DNA of 46,005 nt from Rhodospirillales bacterium (GTDB lineage: Bacteria; Pseudomonadota; Alphaproteobacteria; Rhodospirillales; Defluviicoccaceae): the NCBI GenBank assembly GCA_016793925.1, contig JAEULH010000101.1, positions 1 to 46,005 of the forward strand. The letters are read 5' to 3'. Within the stretch, counting starts at the first letter, position 1, and each line of letters starts with the position of its first letter. The notes below the pieces were generated by a model. It did not search any database and had not been told where the DNA came from. It was given only the letters and a program-made list of their open reading frames with translations. The position numbers were made by a program, and so were the translations under genes. Positions 43,065-46,005 of the stretch are shown here, piece by piece.

Positions 43065-45706
43065 GCCGCCCTGCCGTTCTGCTGAAGCACTTGGCGAAGA
43101 ACCCCGCACAACTCATCGCCGCGCGCCTTGGGGACGAACGATGTGAAGCCGGCGCTTCGACCGCGCTCGCGGTTCTGATCGGTCAGGCGCGAGGACAGCG
43201 CGATCATCGGCACCTCGCTCCAGCGGCCGCCGTTGTGGACCGCCTCGGCGAAGGCGAACCCGTTCATGCCCGGCATTTCGATGTCGCTGACGATCACGTC
43301 GACGTCGATGCCGCGATCGTGGAGCGCCATCGCCTCCTCGCCCCCCAGCGCCTCGATCACCTCGAAGCCGGAAATGGTGAGCCGCGGCGACATCAGGCGG
43401 AGGAAGAAGGCGCTGTCGTCAACCAGGAGCAGCCGCGTCTTCTCTTGGCTCTTGTCCGCGCCGTCGTCCGCGCCGCCGGCCTCGCCGCCGAACCAGTCGG
43501 CAAAGCCTCTGGTCAGGTAGTGACCGACGTCGATCAGGTCGGTGGCTTTCCCGTCGATGATCGCGCTGCCAAGGGTGCCGCAGCCGCCGCCTTTCAACTC
43601 GACGCTGAGCGGGGCGTCGACGATATCGACGATCTCGTCCACCATCAGGCCGACGGTTCGCTTGCCGTCGGCGAAGACCAGGACCGGCTGGTTGCCCTCG
43701 CCGCGCCGCGAGAAGCCGGGCGACACGCTCACCAGCGGCATCATGTGGCTGCGGTACTGGACCACTTCGCCGCCGTTGACGGTTTCCACCGCTGAAACGT
43801 CGACGTTCTCGATCCGCTCGACCAGGGTCATCGGCACCGCCTTGCGCGACCGGTCGCCGGCCCTGAAGACGATCAGGCTTGTGCGCCGATCCTCCCCCTG
43901 CGCGAGCGCAGGCGTCTGTTCGCTCCGGTTGACCTGGGCGGGCCCGGCCGTGGCCGCGATCCCGTTGGGATCGAGGATCATGATGACGCTGCCGTCGCCG
44001 AGGATCGTCGTTCCTGAGAAAAACGGAATCTTGCGCAGCATCCGGCCGACCGGCTTGACGACGATCTCTTCGGTGTCGAAGACCCGATCGACGATGAGCC
44101 CGAGCAGGCGGCTGCCGATCTGGGCGACCACGACGTAGAAATCCCGGCCGCCCTTGTCGGCGCCGCCGGCGAAGCCGGCCGCCTCCGCGGCCTCGAGCTT
44201 GAGCAGATCGCGCAGCGAGACCAGCGGCAGCAGTCGGTTGCGCAGGCTCAGCACCGGGGCGTTGTTGACCATCTGCACGCGATGAGCGCCGCCGCCGGCG
44301 ACGTGAACAAGCTCGCGGACGCAGATCTGCGGAATGGCGAAGCGCTGCCCGGCGCAGCCGACGATCAGCGCCGAGACGATGGCCAGGGTCAGCGGGATCT
44401 TGACGGTGAACGTGGTGCCTTTGCCGGGCTCGGAGGTGAGCTCGATGACGCCGCCGATTTTCTCGACGTTGCTGCGGACCACGTCCATGCCGACGCCGCG
44501 TCCCGAGACGCTCGTCACGGTCTCGGCGGTGGAGAAGCCGGCCCTGAAGATGAAGTCGCGGATCTGCTGCTCGGTCAACCGGTCCAACTCGGCGGCCGTC
44601 GCCAGGCCGCGTTCGACGATCTTGTCGCGGATCCGGGCGATGTCGAGGCCGCGGCCGTCGTCGGCGATCTCAATGATGATGTGCCCGCCTTCGTGGAAGG
44701 CGTTGAGCGTGATCGTTCCCGTTTCCGGCTTGCCCGCGGCGCGGCGGACCTCGCGCGGCTCGATGCCGTGATCGGCCGAGTTGCGGACCATGTGGGTCAG
44801 CGGATCGCGGATCATTTCCAGGATCTGGCGGTCGAGCTCCGCCTCGCCGCCGTTCATCTTCAGCTCGATCTTCTTGCCGGTCTCGACCGAGAGGTCGCGA
44901 ACGATGCGTGGAAGCTTGGCCCAGGCCGTGCCCACCGGCTGCATCCGCGTCTTCATGACGCCTTCCTGCAGCTCCGTGGTGATCCGGCTCAGGCGCTGGA
45001 AGCCGTCGGCGGCGGGGCCGTTGTCCTTGTTCCGCGCGAGCTGAAGAAGCTGGTTGCGGGTCAGGACCAGCTCGCTGACCAGCGTTATCAGCGATTCGAG
45101 GACCTCGACGTTGACCCGAATGGTCATGCTCGACGTCGCACCCTCGTGGCCCGGCGTCGCTTCGCCGGCGGCCTCTCTGTCGGCTTTTGCGGGATCGGGC
45201 GCGGTCGAGGCGGCGCCGGCGGCAACCTTCGAAGGGCCGACTTCGGGCTGCGCATCGGCGGGCGCGGGAGCGCCGCCCGCGTCCGGCTCGCTCGCCGGCT
45301 CGGTGTTGCCGGAGCGGGACCGGGCCTCGCCGGCGGCGACGGCCGCCTTCAGGTCGGCGATGAGCGCCGCGTGGTCAGCCTCCGGTTCGGCGCCGCTGAC
45401 TTCCAACGCGCCGATCAGCGCGCGGATCGCATCGACGCAGCGCAGGATCAGGCTGACCGCCTCGGGCGTGACCAGTCCGGCGTTGTCGCGGAAGGTGCTC
45501 AGCAGGTCCTCGCCAGCATGAGCGACCTTTTCCAGTCGTGGCAGGTTGAGGAACCCGCAGGTGCCCTTGATGGTGTGGAAGACGCGGAAGATGTTGCCGA
45601 GGATCTCGCTGTCGTCGGGCGTATCCTCCAGGCGAACCAGCTCGCCGTCGAGAAGGCCCAGGCTTTCCGAAGCCTCGGCGAGGAATTCCTGCAGCAGATC
45701 GTCCAT
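43061..45706 (-). CDS. cheA: Hybrid chemotaxis histidine kinase CheA with C-terminal receiver
   Basis: An 881-residue kinase. The Hpt domain has the phosphorylated His44 in VFHTIKGTCGFL. A long Ala/Pro-rich linker leads to the dimerisation helices and to the ATPase domain with HMVRNSADHGIEP, IEIADDGRGLDI, SGRGVGMDVVRSNV and SEPGKGTTFTVKIPL. Two CheW-like domains follow at roughly 460-600 and 625-745. A receiver domain at about 755-881 has phosphoacceptor Asp808 (VIVSDIEMPG). No separate P2 (CheY-binding) domain is obvious. The added receiver could act as a phosphate sink or relay. It is first gene of the leftward che operon; the start fits MDDLLQEFLAEASESL. Confidence 0.96.
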   Translation of the reverse strand: MDDLLQEFLAEASESLGLLDGELVRLEDTPDDSEILGNIFRVFHTIKGTCGFLNLPRLEKVAHAGEDLLSTFRDNAGLVTPEAVSLILRCVDAIRALIGALEVSGAEPEADHAALIADLKAAVAAGEARSRSGNTEPASEPDAGGAPAPADAQPEVGPSKVAAGAASTAPDPAKADREAAGEATPGHEGATSSMTIRVNVEVLESLITLVSELVLTRNQLLQLARNKDNGPAADGFQRLSRITTELQEGVMKTRMQPVGTAWAKLPRIVRDLSVETGKKIELKMNGGEAELDRQILEMIRDPLTHMVRNSADHGIEPREVRRAAGKPETGTITLNAFHEGGHIIIEIADDGRGLDIARIRDKIVERGLATAAELDRLTEQQIRDFIFRAGFSTAETVTSVSGRGVGMDVVRSNVEKIGGVIELTSEPGKGTTFTVKIPLTLAIVSALIVGCAGQRFAIPQICVRELVHVAGGGAHRVQMVNNAPVLSLRNRLLPLVSLRDLLKLEAAEAAGFAGGADKGGRDFYVVVAQIGSRLLGLIVDRVFDTEEIVVKPVGRMLRKIPFFSGTTILGDGSVIMILDPNGIAATAGPAQVNRSEQTPALAQGEDRRTSLIVFRAGDRSRKAVPMTLVERIENVDVSAVETVNGGEVVQYRSHMMPLVSVSPGFSRRGEGNQPVLVFADGKRTVGLMVDEIVDIVDAPLSVELKGGGCGTLGSAIIDGKATDLIDVGHYLTRGFADWFGGEAGGADDGADKSQEKTRLLLVDDSAFFLRLMSPRLTISGFEVIEALGGEEAMALHDRGIDVDVIVSDIEMPGMNGFAFAEAVHNGGRWSEVPMIALSSRLTDQNRERGRSAGFTSFVPKARGDELCGVLRQVLQQNGRAA

Positions 45707-45777
45707 CGTGGCCTCTGGCTGATGACGAAGCGAAGGCACGGCCGCGCGACGCGACCGCGGCGCGTTCCGAACGACCT

Positions 45778-45810
45778 GACACTAATCGTTAGACTTTGCC
45801 CGCTAGTGTC
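45778..45810. promoter_or_regulatory. Inverted repeat in the divergent cheA / response-regulator gap
   Basis: GACACTA (45778-45784) and TAGTGTC (45804-45810) form a perfect 7-bp inverted repeat spaced by 19 bases. A smaller CTAA-TCG-TTAG palindrome lies inside it. It sits in the AT-richer middle of the 172-base divergent gap, where an operator for either transcript would be expected. The binding protein is unknown. Confidence 0.35.
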
Positions 45811-45878
45811 CGTCGCGTTGCTGCAGCGTTTCGGATCGTGTCCGGCCGTTGCGGCGGCACGGGAACGGCCCGGGTAGG

Positions 45879-46005
45879 ATGAACCTGACAGTGACCCAGC
45901 CTGCGCACATCCTCGTCGTCGACGACGACCCGGGCGTCCGCGCGATCGTCGCGCGCTTCCTCGAGGACGCGGGATATCGTGTGACCGCGTTGAGCGACGG
46001 CGAGC
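45879..46005 (+). CDS. Response regulator, N-terminal part (cut by the window edge)
   Basis: From ATG 45879 about 42 residues are visible: a receiver-domain start with the acid pocket HILVVDDDPGVRAIVARFLE followed by DAGYRVTALSDGE. The output domain is outside the window, so the class cannot be told. It is divergent from cheA across 172 bases and may be coregulated with the chemotaxis genes. Confidence 0.8.
   Translation, partial: MNLTVTQPAHILVVDDDPGVRAIVARFLEDAGYRVTALSDGE

Noticed and set aside
44282-45877. A 531-codon plus-strand frame opposite cheA
   Set aside because: It is an antisense shadow of a well-supported kinase gene.

Overview
The window looks like a chromosomal segment of a GC-rich alphaproteobacterium, most likely of the Rhodospirillales. 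This rests on gene order: tpiA-secG-pyrG-kdsA, ppiD-trpE-trpG-trpD-trpC-lexA, miaA-ilvB-ilvH-ilvC and hflK-hflC-degP. It also rests on a GAAC-N7-GAAC alphaproteobacterial SOS box before lexA and on a CheA with a C-terminal receiver domain. No rRNA, tRNA, CRISPR array, transposase or phage gene was recognised. Most of the window is housekeeping chromosome with small accessory patches.

Layout. 1-3.0 kb: a comparatively AT-rich MFS transporter gene bracketed by two copies of a 43-bp direct repeat, then the heat-shock sigma factor rpoH. 3.1-6.7 kb: two overlapping tiny membrane-protein genes, an NDUFA9-like SDR protein with a long disordered N-terminus, and several small secreted, lipoprotein or membrane genes. 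6.7-9.1 kb: an outer-membrane protein gene and a chromate-transporter (ChrA) gene 5 nt apart. 9.1-19.4 kb, all leftward: hflK-hflC-degP, a DUF1015 gene, a YqaA-type membrane protein gene, miaA, and ilvB-ilvH-ilvC for branched-chain amino acids. 19.5-22.6 kb: mrp (Fe-S carrier ATPase) converging on an RTX-repeat class 3 lipase, then a 0.5-kb gene-free stretch with a 21-bp tandem repeat. 22.6-26.3 kb, leftward: tpiA-secG-pyrG-kdsA. 26.5-34.1 kb, rightward: ppiD, trpE, trpG, trpD, trpC and lexA, with an opposite-strand secreted-protein gene filling an unusual 0.55-kb gap between trpE and trpG.

34.2-37.7 kb, leftward: a four-cysteine mini-protein and queC, an ECF sigma factor, an SDR enzyme with a C-terminal membrane anchor, and a small secreted protein. 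37.8-45.7 kb, leftward: a compact chemotaxis operon cheA-cheW-cheY-cheB-cheR-cheY-cheZ, closed by an uncharacterised helical protein. Genes here mostly overlap by 4 nt or lie a few bases apart. The set contains a kinase, coupler, two receivers, methylesterase, methyltransferase and phosphatase, but no chemoreceptor and no flagellar gene. The CheZ-like gene appears frameshifted: its catalytic helix and its CheY-binding tail lie in different frames. A divergent response-regulator gene is cut by the right edge.

The most novel-looking items are the uncharacterised protein at the end of the che operon together with the cheZ frame break, the coupled tiny membrane-protein pair at 3.1-3.4 kb, the repeat-bracketed MFS cassette, and the cysteine mini-protein next to queC. 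I did not find a clearly new multi-gene system. These are leads, not proofs.
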